64,000 bases of DNA, from the NCBI RefSeq assembly GCF_000787575.1, contig NW_012236511.1:62001-126000 (forward strand), given 5' to 3'. Shown piece after piece: positions 11,375 through 22,756 of this stretch. The position numbers and the translations under genes were made by a program. Positions within the stretch are counted from its first letter, which is position 1. The number at the start of each line of letters is the position of its first letter. The DNA is from Acytostelium subglobosum LB1 (lineage: Eukaryota > Evosea > Eumycetozoa > Acytosteliales > Acytosteliaceae). The notes below the pieces were generated by a model. It was given only the letters and a program-made list of their open reading frames with translations. It was not told the DNA's origin and made no database searches.

Positions 11375-12849
11375 ATGTTAAGATGTACTTATAATATTAA
11401 TAACTCCCACAATTATATATTGTGTTTGAGGAGGTATACTACATCGTCCTCGACCACGACGACAACCACAACTGGGACTTCATCGTCAAGTCGCAATCAT
11501 AAATATAGTTTATATAACTTACCACTTAGACATCCATCAGAGTTCCCTCGACCCGAACAGAAACACTTCAACTTCAAACTCATTCATCAATCCACAAAGT
11601 CGGCGGCACGAGTCACCGAGATAACAACACCAAATGGAGTGTAAGTCACTCAATCACACATCGGAATCATTCCAAATCGCTCACTCAAAGAATCAATCAA
11701 TCAATCAATGATACCAAAAGTATACAGACACCAAACTTTGTACCAGTGGCAACAGTTGGATCAATCAAGTTTGTTGATCCGATGACGACTAGAGCACAGG
11801 GATCACAGTTGATGTTTGTCAATACTTATCATATGGTGGTCAATGCAGACTTGGACGTGATTGAGAATGCAGGTGGATTACACAAGTTTATAAATTATAA
11901 AGGTCCAATCATTACGGATAGTGGTGGATTCCAGGTCTTCTCAATGGGCCATCCAGATCGAAACAAGACCGTGTTGGACCACGAGGCCACACCCATTGAC
12001 AATGGCGACTTGGACGTGCGCTCACTCGAGTTGACAAAGCGCGAGCTCAAGGGCATGTCGGGCAAGCAGTATCCTGGCAGCATTGAGTCGATCACCGACG
12101 CCGGCGTGGCATTCCGCTCGTACAGGAACGCCAACCGCATCGTCCTGACGCCCGAGTCGGCCATCCAATTCCAGAAGAAGCTGGGCGCGGACATCATCAT
12201 CCCGTTGGACGAGCTGCCGCCTTACCACATGGACATCGACCGCATCAAGGACTCATTGCATCGCACGCATCACTGGGAGGGCATGTCATTGATGGAGCAT
12301 CTAACAGACATGCGCAAACAGGCTATCTACGCCGTGATTCACGGTGGCATCGACATGGCCCTGCGCCAAATGAGTGTGGAGTACCTGTCGCAGCTCCCCT
12401 TTGACGGCCTGGCGATTGGCGGCAGCATTGGAAAGGATCGCGACGAGATGCACGACCTGCTGTCCAAGCTGATGCCCATGATTGATCGCGCTCGTCCCAA
12501 CCATCTTCTGGGCATTGGCGACTTGGAGAGTCTGACGCGTCTCGTGCCGCTGGGCATTGACACGTTTGACTCGAGCTATCCGACACGTGCTGCACGCCAC
12601 GGCGCATTGATCCTACCAGACAGCACGAAATTCCTTATCACCAAGCAAGAGTATCGCGCGGCATATGACGAGCCACTGGACCGAACATGCGACTGTCCGA
12701 CATGCGCCAACTACTCGCGAGCGTTCCTCCACCATCTCTTCAAGTCCAACGAGCAAATCTTCTACACACTGGCCACACAACACAACCTTCGCGCCATGGC
12801 TCGTATCATGGAGAACTATAGAAATAGAATATTGGCCAATGAACTGTAA
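11375..12849 (+). CDS. tRNA-guanine transglycosylase, bacterial/chlamydial type
   Basis: Exchanges guanine 34 of tRNAs with GUN anticodons for queuine (or a precursor). Exons 11375-11640 and 11721-12849 (intron 11641-11720) give about 464 residues. The first 40 residues are Arg/Ser/Thr-rich and look like a mitochondrial presequence. The catalytic core has DSGGFQVFSMG (general Asp near residue 155), GADIIIPLDELPPYH, YAVIHGGID, GLAIGGSIGKD and GIDTFDSSYPTRAARHG. The zinc site near the C-terminus is CDCPTC plus a downstream His. The core contains an insert (about 12040-12100, KRELKG...) and wording that, from memory, matches chlamydial Tgt better than the usual eukaryotic QTRT1. It is followed by the Kelch-RhoGAP gene on the same strand. 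Confidence 0.9.
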
Positions 12850-13526
12850 CCCTCTTGGTCCTCGTTGGGTCTGGAAGTGGTCCTGGACCTGGCCTTATAC
12901 AATATTGTATTATTATCTGTCTTTGTATTGTTTGATTGATTGATGTGATTGATCATAGTTATTTATAAATCTTTGATTGATTGATTCCACACTCACACTC
13001 TCACACTCATAATCATCAACGTCCAATACCACCAATCAATCAATTCGCACACTGTTGTCTGTGATTGATCGAGTGAGTGTGGTGTGGATGTGGTGTGTTA
13101 CTCTCGCACACTCATGATCAATCAATCACAATCACACACACAACACATGATCAATCAATCACTTTAAACACATATATTTATAATTGATGATATTGTTGAT
13201 GTATTAATGTCCATCTCTTGAAGTATATACATATTATAATTTGTACATCTTTATGTCTTGTTGAGATAGAGAATAAAGAGACAGACCAATCACGAGGTTT
13301 AGTTACAGAATCACCCAGATTGATATCAGTTTTGATCGATCAAAAATAGACCAAGTTGGGCCTCACTATCACCAAGGTCCCAAACAAGACCACACCCTCC
13401 ACCAAATCATTCATTCCAACTCATCATTCTCATTCAATCATTCATCCAATCAATCAATCATTCATCACTAATCACACAGTTGTAATATTACAATCAACAA
13501 CATCAACAACATCAACAGCAATAGCC
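12850..13526. promoter_or_regulatory. Intergenic region upstream of Kelch-RhoGAP gene
   Basis: 677 bp between two plus-strand genes. It holds TGATTGATT/TCAATCAATC runs, CACACTCACACTC-type repeats at about 12988-13145 present in both orientations, and AT-rich sequence at 13160-13270 that may contain the upstream gene's 3' end. The last 100 bp are full of CAATCATTCA repeats, typical of 5' leaders in this window. No gene seen. Confidence 0.4.
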
Positions 13527-16500
13527 ATGAGTTGGACTTCATCCAAACTGTCAAAGTTGCCTGATGTGTCATTGCCCCTGCATGGACACACGGCCACAGT
13601 CTCAGACAGCGACATCTTCCTGTTTGGCGGCTACGACTTTGTCAATCAATGTCCCACAAATGCTACAATGCTGTTAAGTACAGGTAAGCCCGCACATGCC
13701 AAGTAGCAACTCAGACTCACACACCATACTCACTCATATACTATACACCCTTGTGGACAAAGTAGCAGCGGCATCATCAAGTATCAATAATAATGGTTTA
13801 CAAAAGTTGAGCACGAGTGGAAGCGCCCCGCCACCTTGCTTTGGCCATACGGCCACACAGGTCGGACGAAAGATGTTTGTGTTTGGTGGCAGCCATAGTC
13901 AGTCGAACGAAGATATGCGCGACCTACAACATCAGAGCAACGACATGTATCAGTTCAACATTGGCAACTACTCTTGGTCGCGCCCAAAGGTGTCTGGCGA
14001 CATCCCCGCGGCACGTACCGGCCACTCTGCGACACTGATCTACGACAACTTCATCTTTATCTTTGGCGGTTTGCATGGCGCCAAGCCCCTGAATGACTGG
14101 CACTTCTTCCACACCGATCGCAACAATTGGACACGTCTGTTGGACCCAAGCGACGCGGGTGCCCAGCCCGCCACCTCGCCCCCTCTCGCTGGTGCGCAGC
14201 AGACCAGCAACGGATTCTACCTGAGCGTGGTCAACTCGCCGCAGTTCTACTCGGCACAAAAGTCGCGCGGCAGGTCATCGACCATCTCCAACCCACAGAC
14301 GCAACAGCAGCAGCAACAGTTGGAAAATCACAATGCCGCCACGATGGCGTCACCATCGCCCAAGCTCGGGCTCGCCTCACCGCAGCCCACAACTTCACAG
14401 ATCGCCAGTCCACATTGGCGACCGGACACCCAGCACCACGACGTGCGCACCTTCCCGTCAGCGCGATACAATCACACGTGTACCAAGGTGGGCGGCCATG
14501 TCTTTTTGTTTGGAGGCCACGACGGCACCTCACTGCTCAACGACCTGTACGTGCTGAGCCTGCACAATCTGGAGTGGTCGCGACCTGAGACCCATGGTGA
14601 CGTGCCCTCGCCACGAAGCAGCCACTCAGCCGTCGCCATTGGCACCAAGATATATGTCTATGGCGGACAGACCTCCTCGCCGACCAGCGATGCAGACGCA
14701 GATCTTTACATACTCGACACGGAGGAGCTTGAGTGGACAGTGTTGCGCACCACAGGTCAGCCCCCACTCTCGCGCCACAGCCATCTGTGTCTGGCCATGT
14801 CCAGCCGATTGGTGGTTCTGGGCGGCTGGTGTCCAGACTCCAAACGTGCGATGGCCGTCCCATACAACATGTACTACATCCTCGAGACGCTACGCCTGCA
14901 GTTCAAGGTGACCAAGTCGTCCCGCTCCAACAACCCTTCGTCCTCTTCGCTGCTGACCATCCCCAGCTCGCCCAGCAAGCGCAGTCTGCAGATGTCTCTC
15001 GACTTTGCCAGCGACAAGTACGGCGACACTCACAGTCCGCATCGCAAGTCGTCATTGCCCATCTCGTCGCCCGCCGGCTACGTGTACGACGCAAGCGACC
15101 ACGTGGAGCTGCGCAACAACAACAGGAAGACGCTGAACGAAGTGGACATGCTGAGCGTGGGCGAGTCTTGCACATCGTCCTGCAACTTGCGATACAACAT
15201 CATGAAGGAACACTACCTCGAGATGAAGGACCTGTACAAATCAGAGATGGAGCGACGACAGCGACTCGAGACAGAGGTGCAGGCGCTCAAGACTGCCCTG
15301 GCGCAAGCATTGGTGGCAGAGCCCGCAGCAGGAGCCAAACCCCCCACCATGCACACGCCACACTCAATCGTCAGCGCCGTCAGCAGCGTTCCACAGCGCG
15401 CACTCGACTGCTACGACGACCTCTCAAAGGAGATGCAAAAGTATGAGCAGCGTCTGCGTTGGGAAGAGATGGCCAAGAAGGAGACCAAGTTGCAGCTGCA
15501 GCAACTGCGATCAAAGATCGATCAAATGTCGGGCACGCTTGGCCTGGGAGGTGAGCGCACGCCCGGAATCAAACTGGCCATGTCCGACTCGACGAGCGAC
15601 TTTAGCGAGTCAATGTGCGATCCCAGGTCCAAAATGATCAATGGAGGCCACTCTGATGTGGACCCTGCAGACTTTGGCGACCATTCATCAGCATTGGACT
15701 CGCCGGCCAAGCGATATGGTGCAGCACCAAGCAGCGCACCTGCGTCACATCAGCGATCGTCTTCGCACCCGACACCCGCAGTCTCAACACTTACGCGCGA
15801 GAAGAAGAAGGATAAGGAGAGCACGAGCATGGGAAGTGGTCTGCTCAAGCTGCTTAAGTCCAAGAAGGCTGGACGTAGCTCGGCCAACCTGGACAAGTTG
15901 GCCATCGATGAGGACCCTGCTGAAGTCCCCCGCTCGCCAATCAAGACCATAGAGGAGAGCAATGAAGAGGCATCATTCTTTGACCAGACCCCGCCCACAT
16001 CATCAATGGTCAGTTCAGCATCGAGTGAGGCGCTGGCAGACTCCCTTGATGGCAAGTCCAAGAAGCCCAAGTCCACATTCAAGACACTCAAGCCATCAAA
16101 GAAGGACAAGGACAAGGACAAGGAGAAGGAAAAGGACAAAGAGCGTGAGAAAGAGCGTGAGAAGGAGCGCGAAAAGGAGAAAGAACGTGAGAAAGAGCGT
16201 GAAAGAGAGAAGGAACGCGAAAAGGAGAAGGAGAAGCGAGCCAAGATCATCAAGTTATTTGGAAAGGCCAAGGAATCACACTCGACCATCCGAAAGGATA
16301 TCTTTGAGAAGGTGATCACACATCTGGAAAACAATGGTACGTACTGTCATCCTTTGGTCGTTTGATCCATGACTAATACCCTCCCAGCATTGGACACTGA
16401 GAACATATTTAGAATGTCTGGAAACATGGATACAGTGCGCCAGGTGGTCAAGTCATTCAGCGCACATGAGCCCAATCTTAACTTTGAGATACACAACATA

Positions 16501-17286
16501 TCCAATGCACTGAAGCACTACCTAAGATCCCTGGATCCACCACTGATACCCTATGAGTTCTTTGTTCCATTGTTGGATGCATACAGTAAGTGCTAACAGA
16601 TCTGATCACGTGACGACGTTATATCTGATCACGTGACATCAGATAAATCACGTGACATCAAATAATTGACACGACATTACCTTTTAGAAAACGAAGATGC
16701 AGAGACTATAAGGAACATCTGCTGGAGGATACCAAATGACAATAGATTGGTATTGACTAGATTGGTGTCATTGTTGGTCAAGATATCGGAGAGATATGAG
16801 ATCAATAGGATGGACGCAAAGAATTTAAGTATTGTCTTTGGTCCAACCGTGCTGAAGCCTCGCACGCCAACACTGGATAGGATGGCACTGATGAGCGAGA
16901 CACAGACCCTATGTGGCATCATGCAGATGCTCATCGAAGACTTTGAGTACATCTTCTCGGACGTTGCGCCACAAGGTCCACCCAAATCATTCACAAATCC
17001 AGGATCGACCTCGTCTGACGTGGTTGTCGTTGCCCTGGACAACAGTAACAACAGTATCAACAACAACACAGCTTCAACATCATCCACCAGCACCAACAAC
17101 AACAACAACAACAATATAATGAATACCAGTAACAATAGTATGATATCTATCGATTCGGACAATGCCAACCAGACACCAATGTCCTCGACACCATCATCCT
17201 CCTCGCCCTCACCCATCATACCCCAGTCATCCGACAAAGAATCCACACCTCCATCTCCATTAACCCTACCAGTCCAAGCCGGCTAA
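13527..17286 (+). CDS. Kelch-repeat RhoGAP protein
   Basis: Probable GTPase-activating protein for Rho/Rac that also carries a Kelch propeller. Exons 13527-13683, 13763-16336, 16388-16585 and 16688-17286 give about 1175 residues. Kelch blades are visible as repeated GHTAT...FVFGG units (FGGYD, FGGSHS, FGGLHG, FGGHDG, YGGQTS, LGGWCP), with a low-complexity insert between blades 3 and 4. A coiled-coil stretch follows (about residues 530-630). Next is a long Lys-Glu/Arg-Glu repeat (DNA about 16100-16240), then the RhoGAP domain (about 885-1060) with arginine-finger motif ENIFRMSGN and NLSIVFGPTVLKP. The tail is Asn/Ser/Thr-rich. Intron 3 (16586-16687) carries three CACGTGAC elements. The acceptor of intron 1 is the least certain junction. 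Confidence 0.88.
16608..16664. repeat. Triplicate TCACGTGAC element inside RhoGAP intron
   Basis: The intron at 16586-16687 contains CTGATCACGTGAC twice and AATCACGTGACATCA once. The shared core TCACGTGA is palindromic and includes the E-box/G-box CACGTG. Similar copies occur in the first introns of the cAMP phosphodiesterase and myosin-kinase genes. A regulatory role is inference. Confidence 0.6.
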
Positions 17287-17554
17287 CAATTAATATAACA
17301 ACAATATAATATAATAACAAATAATCTTCATTCCATCCATCCATCCAACCATCTATTATTAATGTGATTGGCAATGAAGTTCGTTTTATTGAAAGGACTT
17401 CAGTTTTTTTTTCATGATTCGAGCGAGATGGACGCAATTCATTCATTTTTGTTGTTGTACTTAACTAACTTACTTAGATATATCTATTTATTTATTACAT
17501 TGTTAGTGATTATTAGTATCGAGATCATCGATATAACATAGTAGCAAACAAACA

Positions 17555-18908
17555 ATGAGCATCGTTCAAAAGATTAAAGAGATTGAGGATGAGGTATGAC
17601 AGGACAGGCACAAGACATGAACATGGATGTCAACTACAGGATACACAGACACTCACACCTCGTCACATGCAATATATAGATGGCACGTACTCAAAAGAAC
17701 AAAGCCACATCATACCATTTGGGTCTGCTGAAGGCAAAGTTGGCCAAATATAAGCGTGAACTTTTGCTTGGACCATCAAAGGGAGCAGCTGGTGCTGGTG
17801 AAGGATTTGATGTGTCAAAGGCTGGTGATGCCCGTGTCGGACTCATTGGTTTCCCATCGGTGGGCAAGAGTACACTGCTCACCAAACTGACGGGAACATC
17901 GTCAGAGGTGGCCTCGTACGAATTCACAACGCTCACATGTATTCCAGGTGTCATTCAATACAACGGCTCCAAGATTCAGTTGCTCGATTTGCCAGGTATC
18001 ATTGAAGGAGCCAAGGATGGCAAGGGTCGTGGTCGTCAGGTCATCGCCGTCGGAAGAACATGCAATCTCATCCTCATCGTGCTCGACGCCATGAAGCCAT
18101 TGGTGCACAAGAAGATCATTGAGCGCGAACTCGAGGGCTTTGGCATCAGACTCAACCGCCAGCCACCCAACCTCACCTTCCGTCGCAAGGAGAAGGGTGG
18201 CATCTCCTTCTCCACCACAGTCACCAACAACCATCTCGACGCCGAGCTGGCAAAGGCTATCTGCTCCGAGTACAAGATCCACAACGCCGACATCATTCTG
18301 CGATGCGACGCCACTGCTGACGACCTCATCGATGTGATCGAAGGCAACAGAATCTATGTGCCATGTCTCTACGTTTTGAACAAGATCGATGGTATCTCCA
18401 TCGAAGAGCTCGATCTCCTCGATCGTATCCCTCATTACGTACCAATCTCTTCTCACTTGGAGTGGAACCTTGATGTACTCCTGGAGAAGATTTGGGAATA
18501 CTTGAACCTTATTAGAATGTAAGTTCATTCATTCATTCATCAATCAATCAATCAATCATACCAACTAACATATCCATCCATCAATCAATCAGATATACCA
18601 AGCCCAAGGGACAGATTCCAGACTATTCATCTCCAGTTGTCATCAGAGGTGGAGACGTGTCCACAGTGGAGAACTTCTGTAACCTTATTCACAGGACTAT
18701 TTTGAAACAGTTTAAATAGTAAGTTGATTAGAATGGACTGGATTGGACAGGATATGAACTGGACAACATACTAACTCATGAACAATCAATCAATTAACCT
18801 ATAAACAGCGCAATGGTTTGGGGATCTTCAGTGAAACACAATCCACAAAGAGTTGGAAAGGATCATGTTCTGGCTGATGAGGACATTGTCCAGATCGTAA
18901 AGAAATAA
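17555..18908 (+). CDS. drg1: DRG1-type developmentally regulated GTP-binding protein
   Basis: Conserved Obg-related GTPase that associates with translating ribosomes. Exons 17555-17593, 17680-18518, 18593-18718 and 18809-18908 assemble the complete protein of about 367 residues. The first 13-codon exon ([13 protein letters not shown]) joins [20 protein letters not shown], a near-invariant DRG1 stretch. G-motifs seen: GFPSVGKST (P loop), [18 protein letters not shown] (G3), NKID (G4). The C-terminal TGS domain follows exon 3 ([11 protein letters not shown] to [15 protein letters not shown]). Introns 1-3 are 86, 74 and 90 nt; the second ends in TCAATCAATCAG, a form common in this window. Confidence 0.96.
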
Positions 18909-19067
18909 ACAAGCACGCGGCAACAACATTACTACAGCAATCAATCAACATCCATTCATCCATCCAAACAACATGTGAGTATGTGACAACAACAACAACA
19001 ACGTCGTCGACGTCGAAGATGTTTTATTGAGTGATTGATTGATTGAGATCGGACCATGACCGCTCGC

Positions 19068-21281
19068 TCAACATGTATGAGTCCAAATGTCCTCCTTGAA
19101 GTAATCGTTGGGCGTGTCGTCACCTGGCTCACGCGTTAGACGCTGTACCAGAACAATCTTGAATGTCTTTAACTTGCCATAGCCCTCGTTCGGATAGTTG
19201 ATGTTCCAAGTGCGACAAATGAATCGACCATAGTTTAGCCTTATCTCCTCGTGGTAGATCACCGACATGAGGAAGTTCCTCTGGCGCTGTCCACTGTTGA
19301 ATGTGTAGACGGGGTTGGCAACATAGTCCACTTGTTTGAGGTCGTTGAGCAGGTCGACGTCCTGCAGGTTCTCAAACTGTGCGGGCACGGCCAGCCAGCG
19401 GCTGTACTTTGGCGGGTTCGGTGCGAACATGCCCCACCACTGATCGGCCTTGAAGATGTAGGCCCATGTGGCAAACTTTGGGCTTGGATATGTGGCGTCC
19501 AATGATCGTCTGTATCCATTGTAGTTCCAATATGGCACATAAAGTATGAATATAAGAGGGATTACGATCGTTACCAATATCCTTCCAATGCTCCTCTTGT
19601 CTCCACTTGTGTTATTGATGGCTTGCTTTCTCTGTTTGAGTCCAAAGCTGTCCCTGCTGTTGAACAAATCCTGGAGATGTCATAATTGATTGATTGATTG
19701 AGTGAGTGGAATGGCTCCATGTGATGATCCACAAGCTTATTATACTTACAACAAAGGCTGAGCATATTGTTGAGAGGAATTGGCAACAGGGCTTGGTCTT
19801 TACAATGGATTGAAGTGGCCACAAGAGCCATGATTGTGATACCAGGACAACAAAGGCCTGATAGTCGCAATATATATCACCATCGAATTGGACTGAGAAG
19901 TATCTTGACTTAAGCTCCTCTCCATGTTGTTGAGCAGACTCGTCGACGAATATACCATCCTCATGTAATTGTTGTACATCGCTTGAATGTGTGTGCGAGT
20001 GGTCGCCATGATCCACGCTGCCTCTGCTTCCATTGATCTTCACGATAGGAGTATGTCTAATCAAAAAGAACTGCTTAAATAAGAACAAAAGGTACTCAAC
20101 ATACTTGGCCTTTGAGTCATAGTATATCTGATTGATTGATTGATTGATTGATGGATGTTAGATGACGCGTGAGATTGTTGGATTTGGATAATACTTACCG
20201 TTAACATGTGTCGCTCTCTGACACTGGTGATCACTCTATCGAAGTAGTCCCATATCAGTGATGGTGTGTAGGTTGATACAGCGACCATGGGTATAAAGAT
20301 GAACAGGTAGATGTTGATACATAATCCGAATCCAGCGTGCATTCCAACAAAGCCCAATATAGAAAATATACGGCAATAAGGATTGAGTACTGGAGACACC
20401 ATTAATATTGGTCCAAGGTACTCAAACAATAGTGTGGCCTAGATCAATTGATCGGTTTGAATGAGTAAATGGAATGGTACCAAGAATGATTAATTGGTCA
20501 TATATACCTTTGTGAGGAATCTGAGGAAGTCAGGATACTGGAGGAGTGTCCAGGTGAGTCCATAGTTGAACTCGCGAAGATTGAGTGAGTAGTAGACAGC
20601 ATTGAGGTTGACGTGCCAGTCATCGCCATGTTTGAGCAGTGCAGTGAATAGATAGATGCAGGTGAATTGTGTCATGTAGCCAAGTGTGGATAATGAGATG
20701 TGTGATTGATTGGGCTGCGCGCCACCACCCATTGTCTTATCGCCAAGTGTACCGACATCCCTATTGCGAATGATGCGCTGTGCGGTGTAGGTTGGTTGTG
20801 TGCGCACGGCGTCCACAGCGAATCTCTTGGCCGATGGCAGTAATATGAACCAGAACAATATCATTCTGTTATAATCATCGCTTCCGTCGAGCACGTAGAC
20901 GTTCCTGTTCTGGATCGATGCCAACATGATGTAGGAGAGCAGTGCGGCAATGCGCGTGTGATAGCCAATGAGCAATGCAAAGGCAAATAGTGCGGCCATT
21001 GCAAACATAAATAGCTGGAAGATGTAGGAGCCATTGAACAAATGCAGCGTGAACCTATACTCTAGCAGTGGTGCGGCCATTGACGCGGGGAACTGGCCCC
21101 ACTGTGTATAATGTATATCTGCATCGAGTGCTCGAAAGAATATATCGGCCAACAAGTACGATGCCACCATCACACGACCAAATGCCAGACTCCTGTAGTC
21201 CATGTAAAAGGCGGGGGCTATACACGAATCATAGAATGACCTAAATGTCGACTTGCCTCCGCCAGTGATCATGCTTGACAT
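19068..21281 (-). CDS. HTTM-domain multi-pass membrane protein
   Basis: Integral membrane protein of about 664 residues from exons 21281-20508, 20438-20199, 20127-19750 and 19670-19068. Several long hydrophobic segments lie in the first two exons (for example FMFAMAALFAFALLIGY and MILFWFILLPSAKRF). The layout, including FGRVMVASYLLADIFFR and an ASIQNRNVYVLDGSDDYNR loop, resembles the HTTM domain, related to vitamin K-dependent gamma-carboxylase and known from bacteria and some eukaryotes. The C-terminal part (from about residue 460) has two further membrane segments and a soluble tail with RYSRWLAV-like and RLTREPGDD motifs. Carboxylase activity is not established. All four exons share frame and have GT-AG introns of 69-79 nt. 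Confidence 0.75.
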
Positions 21282-21784
21282 ATCTTTGTTGTTGTTTGAT
21301 TGATTGGTTGTGTGATTGTGATTGAGTGATTGATTGTAATAATAATAATAACTATAGTTGTAGTAATAATATAATGATAGTAATATACAGAGATAATGAG
21401 TCAAATCAAACAAGATTCATTCAAGATGGTGACAAGGCTAAATGGGCCGAGATGTCATGTAGTGCCTTGAGGCAACAAGTCGTTCAACCATTCACACGCA
21501 CGTGGTTCTGTATGTCGTTGGAAGTGTGGGTGAAAACGAAGATGATGATTGAGTCGTGTGAATATCTGAATGGATCGTCACGTGTGTCAGTGTGGGTGGG
21601 TGGGTTTGATGGAAGTTGGAATAAGATGTGTGATTGATCAAACGGATAACTTTATTACTTTGGACGACTCCAATTGGAATGAACATGAGAGCGCAAAGGA
21701 TGGTAAAGTTGGACATGCATGTTGCCAGATAGGTGAATGGCCAACAACACTCGTTCAATTGATCAAGATGACTGGACGGACATC
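21282..21784. other. Intergenic, 5' of HTTM gene and 3' of RACK1
   Basis: 503 bp. It contains AT-rich repeats (TAATAATAATAA at about 21335-21355) and TGATTGATTGTG runs next to the HTTM start, then a G/T-rich stretch at 21580-21610. No coding or RNA feature is supported. Confidence 0.4.
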
Positions 21785-22756
21785 TTAAGAGGAGATGTGG
21801 TAGACACGGATCAAATGGTCAGAGTATCCGGCGTAGAGGGTGGTTCCATCTGGGGACCAGGCGAGGGAGATACAGGCTGGGGCCTTGGTATCACGACGTC
21901 TCTTGGAGTCGGCAGCGATGGCTGGCTTGGGGAGGACGATCTCAATGAGGACGGACTTGGTCAAGAGGTCCCAGATGATGATCTTGTCGTCGGTGGCAGC
22001 GCACAACCAGTACTTGTTTGGCGAGAAGGCCAAAGCGTTGATGGTGTTGCGGGCATCCAACTTGTACAAGTCCTTGCCGGTCTGGAGCTCCCAGAGGCAG
22101 GCAAACTGGTCCTTGCCACCAGAGGCACAGAGCGATCCGTCTGGGGAGATGGTGACGGTGTTGATGTAGCCGGTGTGGCCCTCGAGGGTACGGGAGACCT
22201 TGTAGGACTTGATGTCCCAGACCTTGACCTTGTTGTCCCAGCCTCCAGACACGATGGTTGGGGAGTTTGGCGAGAAACGGACGCAGCTGACCCACTCGGT
22301 GTGGCCGTCCTCAGAAAGGACGTACTTGCACTCACCAATGGTGTTCCAGACACGGATGGTCTTGTCACGGGAGCCAGAGATAATTTGACGGTGGTCGAAG
22401 GAGAAGGCAACTGACATGACGTCCTTCTCGTGACCCTGGAAACGACGGGTGGTGGCACCAGAGTTGATGTCCCAGAGACGGAGAGTTCCGTCCCATGAAC
22501 CGGACAGAGCGAACTGACCGTCGTGGGAGATGACGACATCCTGGACGTAGTGGCTGTGACCAGTGAGCGATCTCAATGGCACTCCGTAGGTGTCCTGCTC
22601 GCGGGTGAGCTTCCAGACCATGACGGTCTTGTCACGGGAGGCAGACAAGATAATGTCGGGGTTGTCAGCAGACAAGGCGATGGCGGTGACTGGACCGTTG
22701 TGTCCGGTGAGGACTCCTCTCTCGGCGTACTTAGCAGCGACGGTGGTTTGCTCCAT
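21785..22756 (-). CDS. gpbB: RACK1 homologue (Gbeta-like WD40 scaffold)
   Basis: Ribosome-bound and signalling scaffold made of a seven-bladed WD40 propeller. The 323-residue reading frame is complete and intronless. It starts [19 protein letters not shown] and repeats the GH...WD unit: [44 protein letters not shown] and DDKIIIWD. Residues diagnostic of RACK1 are visible, such as [19 protein letters not shown] and the [18 protein letters not shown] loop. Codon use is strongly biased to C/G-ending codons, as expected for an abundant ribosomal protein. The 1.7-kb gap upstream contains no other gene and should hold its promoter. Confidence 0.97.
   Translation of the reverse strand: MEQTTVAAKYAERGVLTGHNGPVTAIALSADNPDIILSASRDKTVMVWKLTREQDTYGVPLRSLTGHSHYVQDVVISHDGQFALSGSWDGTLRLWDINSGATTRRFQGHEKDVMSVAFSFDHRQIISGSRDKTIRVWNTIGECKYVLSEDGHTEWVSCVRFSPNSPTIVSGGWDNKVKVWDIKSYKVSRTLEGHTGYINTVTISPDGSLCASGGKDQFACLWELQTGKDLYKLDARNTINALAFSPNKYWLCAATDDKIIIWDLLTKSVLIEIVLPKPAIAADSKRRRDTKAPACISLAWSPDGTTLYAGYSDHLIRVYHISS

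Noticed and set aside
15750-16334. 194-codon minus-strand Ser/Phe/Arg-rich frame
   Set aside because: Mirror of the Lys-Glu/Arg-Glu repeat in the Kelch-RhoGAP gene.
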